In this document: positions 13,001 to 23,759 of the stretch, piece after piece
Layout: each line of letters opens with the position of its first letter
Numbering within the stretch: the first letter of the stretch is position 1
From: Hydractinia symbiolongicarpus
Taxonomy: Eukaryota; Cnidaria; Hydrozoa; Anthoathecata; Hydractiniidae
DNA length: 60,000 nt
Reading direction: 5' to 3'
Assembly (NCBI RefSeq): GCF_029227915.1
Contig: NC_079875.1
Coordinates: forward strand, 10,539,001-10,599,000
Notes under the pieces: generated by a model
Databases searched by the model: none
What the model was told of the DNA's origin: nothing
What the model saw: the letters and a program-made list of their open reading frames with translations, nothing else
Made by a program: the position numbers and the translations under genes

Positions 13001-14144
13001 CATGGCGCGGAGTTAAGCCAACTGCTGTAAAAATTTTGGAAGGTAGTATCATTTAAATTTATTTGATTTATTTATTTATTTATTTTATACTCGATTATGA
13101 TTTCATGAGTTGACTTCAAAATTAGGAAATATATCATTCTTACAAAAGCAGATTAAAAAAGTTAAAATTTCAAAACACAATTTAAAAATCTCGATTTCGA
13201 AAATAAATCAGCTTTGAGCCTTTGGTTTTCATATTATAATTTTCTCTCTTTTAAATTCTTGTCCAAATTTAACTTGAGAAAGATACTTTACTCTCTTGTT
13301 TATGTCACCAGTTTGGGATGATTATAACCTTGACATGAGATCCGTACTCAAAACAACAACTCCACTTGGTGAAACTATTTTTGTTTGCAACCCAGGAGGC
13401 GACAAGTAAGTATCTTCATATCTTAGCCGTAATCAAGATTTCCACAAATTAGTGTGTTCTTGAATACTGCAGTATAATAATGCAATAGTTTAAAAAATGT
13501 TAAATCAACAATAACATAATTAGTTAAATCATTTTCCATGTTTTGGTGTCACATACATAGGTAGTACCAAAGAAGGGCACAAAGTTATTTTATACCTTTA
13601 GTGAGAGTAGCTAGACATTATAGACTCTTCATTTTGCACATAACGTTGATGATTGGCTCAAGTAAGAAGGCTTAGAATTAAGTGGTTTCTTCTTTTTCCT
13701 AATGGTATAAAGATTGTCTCAATATTTCATTATTGACATTTTAGAGGAAATACATTCAACTGCTTCTATTCAAACAATAAGGGAATATCTTGGACAGGTA
13801 ACTAAATGATTCTTATAAAACGTATGCATTTAAACAAAATTCAAACGTTTTTCAACATGGTTTTAGCGCTGGATGCCTTAATCACTAACATTCGCGGTTA
13901 CTCCACAAGTTCTGAATCTATTTATGGCACGATGAATCGTGGCAAACAATATTTCCTGTTGAATCTAACAGGTGGTTTGCTTGGACATGTCAAACCTCTC
14001 AATAATGTTGATTACAATGGTATGTCTACACAGGAAACCAATATTCACACGCAGTCTTTCAACAATGTTGATCTGCCAACCGTTCCAATGGAAACTTTGT
14101 TTGGGTCAGACGTTCAAGGTACATTCTCAAATTTCTCTCCGTGA
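4023..14144 (+). CDS. Unrecognised multi-exon gene, probable secreted or extracellular protein
   Basis: Exons read from splice signals and phase: 4023 (or earlier)-4294, 5055-5236, about 9667-9835 (start uncertain), 10685-10877, 11128 or 11134-11341, 12650-13042, 13312-13405, 13745-13797 and 13867-14144 (stop TGA). From 9835 to the end every junction keeps phase and has GT-AG borders. The 5236 donor is phase 2, whereas the likely acceptors near 9667-9703 need phase 1, so a small exon in the 4.4-kb Helitron-filled intron is probably missing, or the real acceptor differs. The exon at 11128 has two acceptors 6 nt apart (TTTTTAG/CTTCAG). Signs of an extracellular protein are N-glycosylation sequons (NSTATNYT, NLT), scattered cysteines, and SNNKGISW across the 13745/13867 exon junction, which fits the Asp-box pattern S-x-D/N-x-G-x-S/T-W. 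The signal peptide and start lie upstream and were not found. I do not recognise the family. Confidence 0.6.
4900..4926. repeat. Poly-C tract
   Basis: An almost pure run of about two dozen C lies between the first two exons of the 4.0-14.1 kb gene. Such a run in AT-rich DNA is a potential G-quadruplex/i-motif site and a likely sequencing-length error. Confidence 0.9.
6508..7406 (-). pseudogene. Mutator-like element protein, broken copy A (N- and C-terminal parts, middle lost)
   Basis: The minus strand begins with a basic N-terminus (MPKVCVKKQRTKTTEKRKG) followed by a stop. Further on are a Cys pair (CPTCE), EKGG, DFYTSKTARRGFDINKR and, after frameshifts, MNMSNYDK. The C-terminal part reads NKYVGFDNLQLATYDTVADF, then NIGFKAS and LGMIPGKYTLSGCKG. 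From memory these match conserved blocks of a protein common in cnidarian genomes that carries a Mutator-like transposase domain, with the same order: zinc-ribbon-like N-terminus, FYTS, FD/EIN-R, MNMP and a C-terminal LGM-PG block. The central catalytic region is absent, so it cannot be active. The family name rests on recognition only. Confidence 0.55.
6746..9530. repeat. Tandem segmental duplication, units of about 1.3 and 1.5 kb
   Basis: Sequence from 6746 restarts at 8036 (offset 1290) and the two stay nearly identical for about 800 bp. Unit B then has about 200 bp (8855-9060) that unit A lacks. After that both run through the same Helitron 3' part, the CTAG end and about 45 bp of flank ending ...CCTTAATG. 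Shared flank past the CTAG end shows a duplication of host DNA plus transposon, not two independent insertions. Small substitutions and indels between units indicate some age. Confidence 0.85.
8036..8699 (-). pseudogene. Mutator-like element protein, broken copy B
   Basis: This is the second unit of the tandem duplication. It repeats the N-terminal basic segment (8475-8699), the CPTCETYTL/FYTS block (8224-8448) and the first part of the C-terminal block (LATYDTVADFNIGFKAS). The copy stops at the duplication border, so the LGM-PG block is missing. Compared with copy A it has a few substitutions and small indels, including one near 8385 that keeps CPTCE in frame with the FYTS block. Not functional. 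Confidence 0.55.
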
Positions 14145-14280
14145 TGGACTCCTGGGTAAATAAGCTTTGTCTTTTTATCAACAATTTATTATTCTTAATT
14201 ATTTTATCATAGTATCATCACATGGAATTTACTTTATGGTAAATGGTATTCTGAAGAAAATATTCGTGTGGGGATATTAA

Positions 14281-14290
14281 AAATAAAGCA
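14281..14290 (+). promoter_or_regulatory. Candidate poly(A) signal
   Basis: AATAAA occurs about 140 bp after the TGA at 14142-14144, on the same strand as the multi-exon gene. It is the first canonical signal downstream. Position and strand fit, but in AT-rich DNA the hexamer is common. Confidence 0.35.
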
Positions 14291-14299
14291 TATTGGGAG

Positions 14300-17200
14300 A
14301 GCTTGAACAGTGTGACAATCATATTTGTGTGTGTATGAGAAACCAAAAGGTACAATTGCAAAAAAAACTTCGCTCGTACTGCGATGCTTCAAGCACTTTT
14401 GAGTCATACTAATTTATTATGTTAATATGTAAAAAATTATTGCAAAGTTGAGATTACAATATGGCAAATATATTTCCAGTTCTGATACATTTGTCTGGGT
14501 ATTTTCTTAGCCTAAGACTCCACGTGCCCAGGAAGGTGGCGAAAAAAGAAACATATCAGAACGTGAAAAGTATATGTCATACTGTACGACTCTGCAGTGC
14601 GATAACTAGTTTAAACCGTAAATTTTGAATTTTATAGATAATTGACGAAATTGTTAACGATATTTATTAGAATTTATTTGCCAAAGCTTCACCTTGTACA
14701 TAGATAAAATAATATTAAAAAATGCACTTAAATAGTATGTGTATCTCTTACCTTCATAGAACATCACCATTATCTTTCTTAGTAATATACAATATTTTGA
14801 CAAAACAAAATCAATCATCAGTTCTTCAATGATGATATAGTAGGATTCAATACTCAATATTATTAGGAATATAAAGATTGTTCGTGCATCAAATTTGATG
14901 GACAGTAGATTCAGTCTGCCATGAAAGTTCCTCCAGTTGCATTAAAGCAAGCAAAGAATTTAGATAGCAAACGAAAAGTCTGCTCTTTGAATTTACATGC
15001 ATGATTACGAAAAATTTCCTTTGTGTATGAGAAGTTTTACTTTTCTGAATTAAAAGACATATTCAAATTGATAGTAACAAGTAACGCGTTTCTTTTCGTT
15101 CACATTGTTTCCAATGTCTACCGAATTACTGCCATTTAAGTGTATCTTTGTTAACCGTAAATCAAAAGGCGACTTTAGGCTTTAAGCTAGTGTTACAGTG
15201 ATGGCTAATTAGGTGCAATCGTGGTGTGGTATTAGGAATTTTTGACATATTTTAAGGACGTTTTATTACATTTCCCCTATTATTGCAGTGGAGCAAATGA
15301 GAAAAAACAAAAATATGCAACAGTTACATTAGTAAGTAAGTAATGTCATCAATTTTGCCAATGATACCATTACATTTATAGAAATGAAATTTTAAATAAA
15401 AATTTTTAATAAAAAAGTCTGAACGGTTTCACTCAAGAAAAAGGTTTCCATGGCAGGGCATATTTTCTAAAAAATAAATCACGGAAAGTTTAAGGATAAA
15501 TAAAAGTTCAGAAAGGTAACAAATTCTAAAAAAGTCTATTCGCAAATATCAACACATTAAAAATTATGAGAAGAGAGTTGAACAGGGAAGGTGTGATTTA
15601 TCCAACCCACCCCACTTCTAAACCCATTAAGATAATGATTAATGCAAAATCACATTAAATGTATTGTCAACTGTGAAAAAACAATATGTTGAGGTTTTGT
15701 CGTGGTAAGAATACAAAAACAACCAATAAGAATGAAATTTTTGAGATCCTGTGTAAAGACTGAGATGGTACGAAACGAAGTGAAGATTTAAAAAGATATT
15801 CTAGTAGTAAGAAATGGAGATTTAAATACCACCAAGCTAAGGCAAATTGTGATTGGTTCAACTGGAATGCAACGAAGAATAGTGATAGGGATCTTAAGCT
15901 AAAACCAGAGGAGAAAGGAAACAATCCAACACATCACCTAGTATCAATTTAACAGCTTGTTCCTGATTGGTTAAATCATATGAATGTCGATCATTTGAAT
16001 TCATATAAATTTATAATTACTACATCAACTCTTCAAAACATTGAGACAAAGGAACATATTTAGAAAAATGGCAGAAAGCGTCCTTATTATTATTGTTATT
16101 ATTATGAATATTTTAGAAGGATGTACAAATCAGTGAAAAACTGCTATCAATCTGTGCCCTTCAATCTTTAATCTCGCAAATTCTCCGCAAATACAATCGT
16201 GTTAAAGATTTTTTTTAAATAAATGCTTAATCTCAAGGATCATACCCACAAGCAATGATTACCTATTCTTATTAGATTCACGCACAAAGTTCACTGGTCA
16301 ATGTTAAGAACGGACTTAAGACTTACGATCTTAGTTTAGATCCAAAATATCTTTAAGCTATAATAACACTTCCTTTCCGGGCCATTGTGTTAATTTTTTC
16401 ATAATGCGGACATCGCAGAAACTGCAGCTAGCCTATCTTCTTCACCCAAGCATCTGCATCAGTAGGACATTCACAGAATCAGTAGGACATTCGCAGTGTT
16501 TCATAGCATTTTTCAGGCAATGCTCTTTTCCCATTTCGAGAAATGGTCAAAAACTGCAATTTTCCACAAAATTATGCACACACTTGTAGCACCCTGTGGA
16601 CGTACTACTTTTTCAGATGCGTAGGTTAGGTCAGCAGCGTTTCCAATACGCTAGTCGGTTGCGCCTGCCATGCGAAATTGGCCCTTGGTAAAACCACTTC
16701 ATTGGGAAGGCGAACACTTATGGAAATAAAACTTTAATGACGTCCTTATGTATTTTCTTTCTGAAACATTTGGTAAGAAATTACATTTTTGCTTTTCCCG
16801 TAAAGTTGAAACGCAGAATAAAATGATGCATATGTACTTTTGACGAAGGATTAAGGAAGTATAAAGGTTTTTAATGACGTAGTCCACCGCCAATTTGGAA
16901 ACGTATGAGTTCGCCCCGCTCTCCGAAAGTGCACCAATGTTTTGTTCCAAGTGGCTCGTGGTTTTCCATTCTTGAGTTAAACTCCATGTCCATATTCCAC
17001 ATCAATGCATTTAATGCACAAATTACAAATTTTCAGCTCCTTCGAATGATTCGAAACGAATAATAACATGTACTTTGTTGTTACAGACGAAGATCACAGA
17101 AAAATATCTAATAACGTTGCCTAGTAAACTCTAGTGATGAAGAAATGGTACAAATCTGGAATAAGCAACCCTCAAGGCGCCGCCGTAAAACTTTTTAACA

Positions 17201-17370
17201 CTTCTTTCAACTGGTGCTTAATCGTGTATTCTGTGATTTAAAGCACAAAAAAGAGTTGAAGTATTCCACAAACAAGAAAATATCAAATAATTCTTAATTC
17301 TCTTTTGAGGCATTTTTAATGAACTTTTAAAAAGTTTTGATACAGAAAATGTTAACACGTTTGTAAGTAT
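14300..17370. other. Intergenic stretch
   Basis: No supported exon. At about 16720-16900 on the minus strand the sequence loosely resembles the Helitron core (GACGT-ATTAAAAACCTTTA, TCAAAAGTACAT), so a decayed copy may be present. Open frames here lack splice context and protein-like composition. Confidence 0.45.
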
Positions 17371-17482
17371 AATTTATTTTTGGTTTTCCTTGAGGTTTTT
17401 GTCATGCATAATTTCAACAAATTAGCTTGCAGTCGAAGTCAAACACGGAAAAGCCATCACTTGCTGAAGAAGAAGACTAGTA

Positions 17483-18127
17483 GTGCAAAAGAAAGTGATG
17501 GGAAAAAAATGTCGCCAGTGGGTGCAAGACGAAACTATTCAATTGATCGATCTGTGGGGCAACCCGGAGTGTCCCTTTAATACATCGTGCTCAGATTATC
17601 TTGACAAAAACAGAAGGATTATTGTAATCAGAAGAATACTAGTTACGTTGGCAGAATCTGAAATTATTGTAACCACAGACGACGTAGCAGCTAAAATCCA
17701 CAGGCTGAGGGTGTATTATTGTGCAAGAAGAAGTACAACAGAAGCGTCGAGTGGATCAAAAAGAGACGACGTTATAAAAATTAAATGGTTTTTTTACGAA
17801 AATCTTTTTTTCTAAGCGATAGTTATGTATCCAGAGGAACTTTATCTAATCCTCTGAACAAAAACAATGTTCTTTCAAACAAGAATCAGACTTTCAGTTG
17901 CTCACAAAATCCTAAAATGTCAAAAAGACCGGAGAAAAGAGATGAGAATGACTCACGAGAGGATGCAAGCTATATTTTCATGGAAACCCCTAGCTATCTG
18001 TGTTTTGGAGGACATACATGATTCTAAGCGTCAGAAGAGCACTAAAGTAAAAACATCCGAAGATTCATTCTTCAAAATGCTTGCAAAACAAATAAAGGAA
18101 ATGCAGGTCAAGGAAAAAAATTACTAA
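17483..18127 (+). pseudogene. MADF/Myb-SANT-like DNA-binding protein of the Harbinger element, frameshifted
   Basis: The reading frame from 17483 has a MADF-like domain: W-QDETIQLIDLWGN, SCSDYLDKNRR, DDVAAKIHRLRVYY and the aromatic IKWFFYENLFF, then a stop at 17813. The next frame continues LSDSYVSRG as expected for the domain's end, so one frameshift lies near 17800. A further shift gives a C-terminal tail, DSFFKMLAKQIKEM (to 18127), resembling the BESS-like tail of MADF proteins. In active Harbingers this partner protein helps DNA binding and nuclear import of the nuclease. Here it is dead. Confidence 0.65.
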
Positions 18128-18249
18128 ATTCAACGTCTGGTCTAACAGATACGATTTCCGCCAGGATTTAGCATTCAGCAACGTTCTTATCCACCAGACA
18201 CCCCACACTCCCCTTAGCTAAGCTACGCCATCTTCCAGATATTATCGCG

Positions 18250-19045
18250 CCACTTTTATCTTCTTGATACGCAAAGCCATTGGGGGTTTAAGAGTCTTTT
18301 GATTTCATTCGAAACACATTGTAGAATGCTAGGCTTACCATAACAGTAACTCCTGCTTTCTCTGGAGAGCGAGGCTCTCGTTACAAATAAGCAAAATCTG
18401 TTCACTACACAAATTCCAAAACTGTTTTCAATTATCCTTCTCAAATGAGACAAACAGCAATTGAATATAGGTTTTTCTTCAGTGGCTGATTTATGTGAAT
18501 ACGGCTTCATTGAATAGATGCTCAACGGAATTACATCACCAGCAACCAATACTGGTGGCAACAACCACGGAATCAAAAGGTTGTGCTTGTATATCATCCC
18601 ATTAGAGATCACGATCTTGTGGCAGTTGCATTGGTGGCGGCAGATTCAATCTATTCATCAATGCTTTGTAAACTCCAGCGTCACTAATTCTACCCTTATA
18701 GCTAACCTCCGCAACTAAAAATTTAGAATCGTAGTCAATGAAACGTAGCAAAACAACATTGTGAAATTCTTTGTAGTTACAATACTGCGGTCCACCCTAG
18801 TTTGAACAAATTATGCCGAAAAGTTTACCATCAGCCGCTGCAAAAGCATCTGGAAAAATCCCAAACGGTCATTCGTCACATCAAGTTGTTCTTTTTGCGT
18901 TTCACGAATTCTTATGTAATTAGGTACAAGGACTTCGTAAATAGCCTTGCATACTGGCTAAATAAACGCCGCTTTTGTCATCTTGTGCATGCGGTGGTGA
19001 TACATGAGGTTTTACACGTTTCCCGAATTGCATGTTTTTGAAAGC
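18250..19045 (-). pseudogene. Harbinger DDE nuclease, degenerate
   Basis: On the minus strand the blocks run in family order: AIYEVLVPNYIRIRETQKEQ; after a frameshift FFPDAFAAADGK (first catalytic Asp); a stop; CNYKEFHNVVLLRFIDYDSK; then SYKGRISDAGVYKALMNRL and NLPPPMQLP; LVAGDVIPL (second Asp); KPIFNCCLSHLRR then IIENSFG (catalytic Glu); and after another frameshift SPEKAGVTVMVSLAFYNVF. These correspond to conserved segments of HARBI1-like nucleases (DGKH, F-D--YKF, G--SD-G, LPPP, DDAF, R-IENAFG). At least two frameshifts and several stops show a fossil copy. Confidence 0.8.
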
Positions 19046-19059
19046 TTGCTGTATGATTC

Positions 19060-21050
19060 TTAAGATTTAACATTTTATCAAGTTTCAGGTGAAGATTTCA
19101 AAAATGACATTCATTTTGTTTGAAAATTTTAAATAATAGGTAACAGAAAAGGTTATTCTTGGTAACAACCATCTTTCAAGCTCGACAACTGAACATTTTC
19201 TAAAAAGCTACATTGCCTGGTCTTTGTTTTATGTCTTCAGAATGCTTTACAGCATGAGCTCTGCCTATTTATTAATTCACATTATATACAATATCTTTTA
19301 TAAGCATTTTAAAGTCTAAAAGGAGTTTATCTAGACGAAGTTTCTCCTTTAAAATATGTGTTTCTTCTCAATTTTCTGGAACAGTAATCACATCATTTTA
19401 AAAGAATAGTGACTGAAAGTTATTTTTCTGCTTTTGTAATTCTTAGTTAGATCATAAAATGGTTAGATGTATGGTATGGATTGGTATCGTATTGACTCCT
19501 GTAATTTCTATTTTGTTGATAGTAGTAGGTAATACTCTTTATAACCCAATTCTCAACTTGAGCATATATATGTATATCTTCTAAGTTAACCTTAATTTCC
19601 CAGTTCCAACAGACCGGAAAATTCAAAATATTGTTAACGTTATTTTGTGTCGAAGAAAAAATTATCCAACGAATTTATATATCAATATGTTTTTCACTTG
19701 TATCTTCTTTTAAAAATTTGGATAGCATAAAATGAAATGTTAGACATTTTCTCAAAACCACCATCGTAAAGTCTCTGAAACGGGAAATGTCATAAGTTCT
19801 GATCTAATGATAATACGAGCATGAAAATTTAAAGTGTTTTTATTAATATTTCGTCTAAGATTCTAGTTGAATATAGAAACTATATTGGATTCTTCAGAAG
19901 TTTAGCAATACGAATGGTATTGCTATAAATTTAAATAGCACAAACCGGAAGATATGCTTTACTACTAACAGAAAATAAAAATGGAATGGCATTGCCCAAA
20001 ACATTCTCAAATGCGATTTGCATAGGTAATAGTTGTTTCTCTGGCTTTAAAATTGCAAATGACTTCACACACAACTAATAATATTTATTGCTAATTCATT
20101 CATCAGAACTCTGTGTTAATGTGTTGGAAAAAGGCAAAAAGAAACGTATTTTGTTTAATACACTTTGAAGATGTTGATGCTGATTATCTGCCTAAATGTG
20201 ATATTCGGCTTGACTGTTGCGATAATTGTGATGTTGGATCGTGCGTTGGGTCGTGCGATTGGTCGTGCGATGGATGTGATGTTGGCTTTTGTAATTTTGA
20301 TGACTAAAACAGAAATAATAACTTTTAAAAGTTGGACAGCAGGTGCGCGAACAATTTTACGTAACTAATACTTACTAAAAATTAAATGGTACTATCGAAA
20401 ACGGATTTAGCTATGTACTGGTGTAAATACACCAGCAAAAATTTGTCTCAACGTTAAGGTATCTTACGCCCGAAGTCTGAACAAAGCAGGGTAACACCCG
20501 TGCGCTCACCCTCGGCGTGTAAATCTGGCTTTCGGAGTCCCCATTTTCTGTGCCTGGCTTCGATGGTCTTGTTTCTGTTAGAAAATATAGGTCGCCGCTC
20601 TTTCGTCCAGCCAAATATTCAATTTTCCGTGTTGGTGCCGGCTTCACTTTTTACACCAGTTCTGCTATATGGGAGACTTTTTTCACGTTAATATGGATAT
20701 CTTTAGATAGCTCAAGTTATCCATAGACAGCTTGATAAATGTGGTATGTTTTCTCATTAACTTTTTCTTTCTTAAATTTTACTTCGCAAGACATAATTTC
20801 CTATGTAATTAATTTCATGCTAAATATATTTACTCCAGCCCTAAATTTTATAACTTTGATTTTTTTTTTGAAAAAATTTACAAACTCAACCTACGTCGCA
20901 CGACGAGCAATGTTTTTTCTAAATATATATATTCACGGCCAAAAAAAATAGTTTCAATCTCTTTAATAATAGAAAGACGTGCTGCAAAAACACGAATATA
21001 AAATGCGATATATTTCTATTTACTTTGTAGCGACGGGTAAATTTAAAGGA
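19060..21050. other. Intergenic stretch with minor repeats
   Basis: No supported gene. At 20215-20285 there is an imperfect repeat of TCGTGCGATTGG-type units, giving apparent Cys/Asp-rich frames that I regard as repeat artefacts. At about 20416-20433 there is a compact hairpin, CTGGTGTAAATACACCAG. Confidence 0.45.
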
Positions 21051-21125
21051 CGGGCGACCCCGTGGACTTTTCCAAGCGTTAACGACTAGTTTATATAATA
21101 ATAGTCGTATCCTGTGTGTTCAAAA
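21045..21125 (+). mobile_element. Helitron 3' end abutting a Helitron-like 5' end
   Basis: A Helitron-type terminus with a GTGGACTTTTCCA hairpin and CGTTAACGACTAG ends at 21088, before a T. Immediately after comes TTATATAATAATAGTCGT, which resembles the 5' ends of the other Helitrons in the window (TC-TATATAATAATACG). The left extent of the first element and the right extent of the second were not resolved. Confidence 0.5.
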
Positions 21126-22006
21126 TGGTTGCGCGCAGATTTTTTTCGGAAAAATAGCGCAAAACCGATTTTGGCGAACCTTTTGGGAGTACGCAACTAA
21201 TTTCGGAATCGCAAACGAAACCAAAATATGCTACAAAGGCTATTTTAGTTCGGAAGTGATGGTGTAAGCTTTTTAGGACTTTCTTAATCTTTTTTTCTTT
21301 ACAATATTTTGCATCTATAGGAATATTTATTCTCTTTGTGTTTTTACATGTTATGATGAATACTTCATAACTTTTTCTAGCTATGTATAAATCTTACACA
21401 AACCAATTTTAGGGTTTTGACGAACAAAGCTAGCTATATCTAGCATTACTTATTCCTATTCTTTCGAAGTTTTTATTTAATTTCGTACATTTCTATTTAA
21501 TTGTATATGGGTTTGTGGCTATCGACCTAGCTTTTGCTACCTCTGACACTTAGACAGTGAAAATTCTCAACAATTCTCATTCTAACTGCAGTTAGGTAGT
21601 TACACCTTTTTTACACCTTTTTTATATTTTTTTACACTGTTCTAAAAACCTATTCTAAAATTTAAAATTGTACCATGATTTTTTTAGGTGGGCAGGGGTA
21701 ACGACAGGTTTTTTTTATTTTAACGAAGTTGCGATAAAGTTTTTTTGAAAAAGGTATTACGCCTACACGCATGTGCGACATGGTTTAGCTGTACTGTCCC
21801 CAGGGATTCTTTCCTTTTTGACATCCGAGGCCGGCGGCGAAGAAACCCCTAGTGCAGTTTGGTGATTTCTGTAATGCCATAGATTTCCATCTGACATACA
21901 GTTGACTCTCTCTATCTCGACTACCCTCTATCTCGAACATCTCTCTATCTCGAACCAAAGTCTCGGTCCCTTGGACACTTGTGTAGGCTCTAAGCTATTT
22001 TCCTGA

Positions 22007-22225
22007 TTACATATCAAACACTAAAATTACAGCTTCTGTTTTTTCAAAATCTCTACCATTTGACTTTTTTAAGCTTAGAACACAGGGGACCTGCATTCCA
22101 TCACCATCTCCAAGATTAACTGCCTTTCCAGTAACAGTTATATCACATCTCCCAAATTGATCAGCACGGAGAAAATAAAATATGGTTTTAGCAAACTTTC
22201 CATTTTCTCCTAACGGCAAATGTCT
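22007..22225 (-). pseudogene. Foreign antisense coding fragment inside the pogo element
   Basis: The minus strand has a coding-like 70-residue frame: PLGENGKFAKTIFYFLRADQ, FGRCDITVTGKAVNLGDGDG, MQVPCVLSLKK, ending at TAA. Its composition and codon choice look like real protein, unlike the surrounding AT-rich frames. The upstream edge has TTTTAG before ACATTTGCC, which could be a splice acceptor, so it may be a captured last exon. I recall similar GKA-NLGDG-GMQVPC segments in cnidarian predicted proteins but cannot name the gene. The intact pogo frame resumes at about 22223 on the other strand. Confidence 0.4.
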
Positions 22226-22834
22226 AAAAGTGCATTACCGAAGGAGAGTTGTACGTTTGCTGTGCAGTGCTTTGGAGAACAACAAACCTTTGCCAAAGAT
22301 TTCAATTTTAAGCGGAATGAAGATACTGGCTAATTCTTGGGAGGCTGTAACTAAACAAACCATCATCAATTGTTTTAAGAAATCTGGAATCTCTTCTACA
22401 GGACAACAGGATGCTATTGCTGATTCGGATGACCCATTTAAAGTTCTTCAAGAAAGTTTGGATGTTTTAAGAGAGGCTGATCCATCATTGGTACTAAATG
22501 ATCTCAGTGCTAATGATCTTGTGACCTTGGATGATGAGGTTATCGCAACCGCCCCTCAAATCTCTAATGAGGATATCATTGATGAATTTCGGAAATCTCA
22601 GGACGACGAAGCTGAAGACGATGGCAGTGACATGGAGGATGATTCATTTGATATAGTTGTCGAAAAACCATCAAGATCAAAAGTCGAGTGTAGTATTGAT
22701 CTTTTGAAAGATCTAGCAATGTGTTGCGAAAAAGGCAATGAAATGCAAATGCTTATCTCCAAATTCGAAAAAATGTATAATGAAGACAGAGTGGCATCAC
22801 TTAAACAAAAAGACATAACCGATTTCTTTAAATG
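22223..22834 (+). pseudogene. pogo/Tigger-like transposase, C-terminal part only
   Basis: From about 22223 the frame reads LKVHYRRRVVRLLCSALEN, then KPLPKISILSGMKILANSWE, AVTKQTIINCFKKSGIS, an acidic region (DDEAEDDGSDMEDD) and a terminal KQKDITDFFK. This is the tail of Tigger/jerky-type pogo transposases: the K-HYR-KL segment just after the catalytic core, the I-DA---L--AW--V---TI-NCF-KAGF motif and a PIP-box-like QK-I--FF end. The helix-turn-helix, CENP-B-like domain and DDD core are missing. The open frame extends upstream to 22182 only through the foreign antisense fragment. Confidence 0.75.
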
Positions 22835-23039
22835 AAGCTGTAAATTTATTTTATGTATTTATTTTAAAAGAAGTCTTGTGCATTGAATATTAACATTTTA
22901 ACATCTCTCATTGACCTCTATCAACTCCCGATACACTGAAGGTTAAAAATACGTTTTTTACGAAAAAATCCAATTTTTGTCAATTTTTCTCTATCTCGAA
23001 CTTTCTCTATCTGGAACAAATTTCCAGGTGTAATAAGCC

Positions 23040-23755
23040 ATTACTAAATAAAAATGCATTTTATTTTTTCCTTGTTTTTTACTTTAAAACCAAGTGCTTT
23101 TCTAAAAGTGTTCTGAGTGTGCTGTGTCTGTCTTTCTGTGATAGGAGAAGTCATTTAAATTTTCTACCTTTTTCTTAAATGCGCCGATAAAACATCTCCC
23201 CAAAATTGTAAACATCGACAAACTCGGAGCTCGACTAAAAAAAAATTTGGAGACCCAACGATCTTTTCTAAATATTTACATTTGGGTTCTGTTTTTACTA
23301 CGCTGTTCGGGTTTTGTTGCGGTCTCTCTTCCTGGATGCTTTTCCCAGTCTGACCGATTTTTCCGAGCGCCACTGCACCGACTTAGCATTTATCCGTTTT
23401 TGATATTCAGGTTAAAACCTGAAAGCATTATCTGATTCCGTATAATTTGGTCACTCGGCAAAAAGGAATTCTCGCCGACTGAGAAGTACTCTTTGCCGAT
23501 TTTTTTATGGAGCTGCAAAACATACAGGTAATAGGTAGCTAGATATCTGGCTAGATAGTTACATAAAGATTAATAAGGCAGAAAATTTTGGGCTATGATT
23601 AGCCAATTTAATCAGAAATAACGTTTTTGGGGCGATTGGATTTTTAAAACAAGCGAAATTTTTATGCACAGTGCTGGTGTTAGGCGGCTTAAAAAAGGCC
23701 GGGTTGAGGGTAAATAAATAATGTTAGAGAAATAACCAATACACGTTAAAATAAG
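23040..23755. other. Short intergenic stretch downstream of the potassium channel gene
   Basis: No supported coding exon. Small open frames on both strands at 23164-23435 overlap each other and lack splice signals that would connect them. Confidence 0.4.
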
Positions 23756-23759
23756 TCTT

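Larger units (their letters stand above)
17380..19060. mobile_element. Decayed PIF/Harbinger element with convergent two-gene layout
   Basis: The left half encodes on + a MADF/Myb-SANT-like protein, and the right half encodes on - a Harbinger DDE nuclease. The two converge near 18130-18250. One DNA-binding protein plus one nuclease is the standard Harbinger composition, so the unit is best read as one element. Both genes are broken by stops and frameshifts. I could not fix the terminal inverted repeats or the 3-bp target duplication, so the borders are those of the coding remains. Confidence 0.75.
21898..23030 (+). mobile_element. Decayed pogo/Tigger-like element
   Basis: The left end reads CAGTTGACTCTCTCTATCTC and continues with several copies of CTATCTCGAAC. 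It closely follows the intact 158-bp MITE at 56769-56926 through AAAGTCTCGGTCCCTT and TATTTTCCT. Right of the coding remnant, CTCTATCTCGAACTTTCTC at about 22988 matches the inner right part of the same MITE, after which the end is lost. The transposase survives only as its C-terminal third. Between the left end and that remnant lies an unrelated antisense fragment (about 22000-22222). Confidence 0.7.

Noticed and set aside
15667-15924. 85-codon minus frame rich in Phe, Leu and Ser
   Set aside because: Reverse of an A/G-rich stretch; low complexity and no supporting signals.
20113-20307. Cys/Asp-rich frame resembling a metallothionein-like protein
   Set aside because: The composition comes from an imperfect TCGTGCGATTGG repeat; the other frames across it are equally open and no gene context exists.
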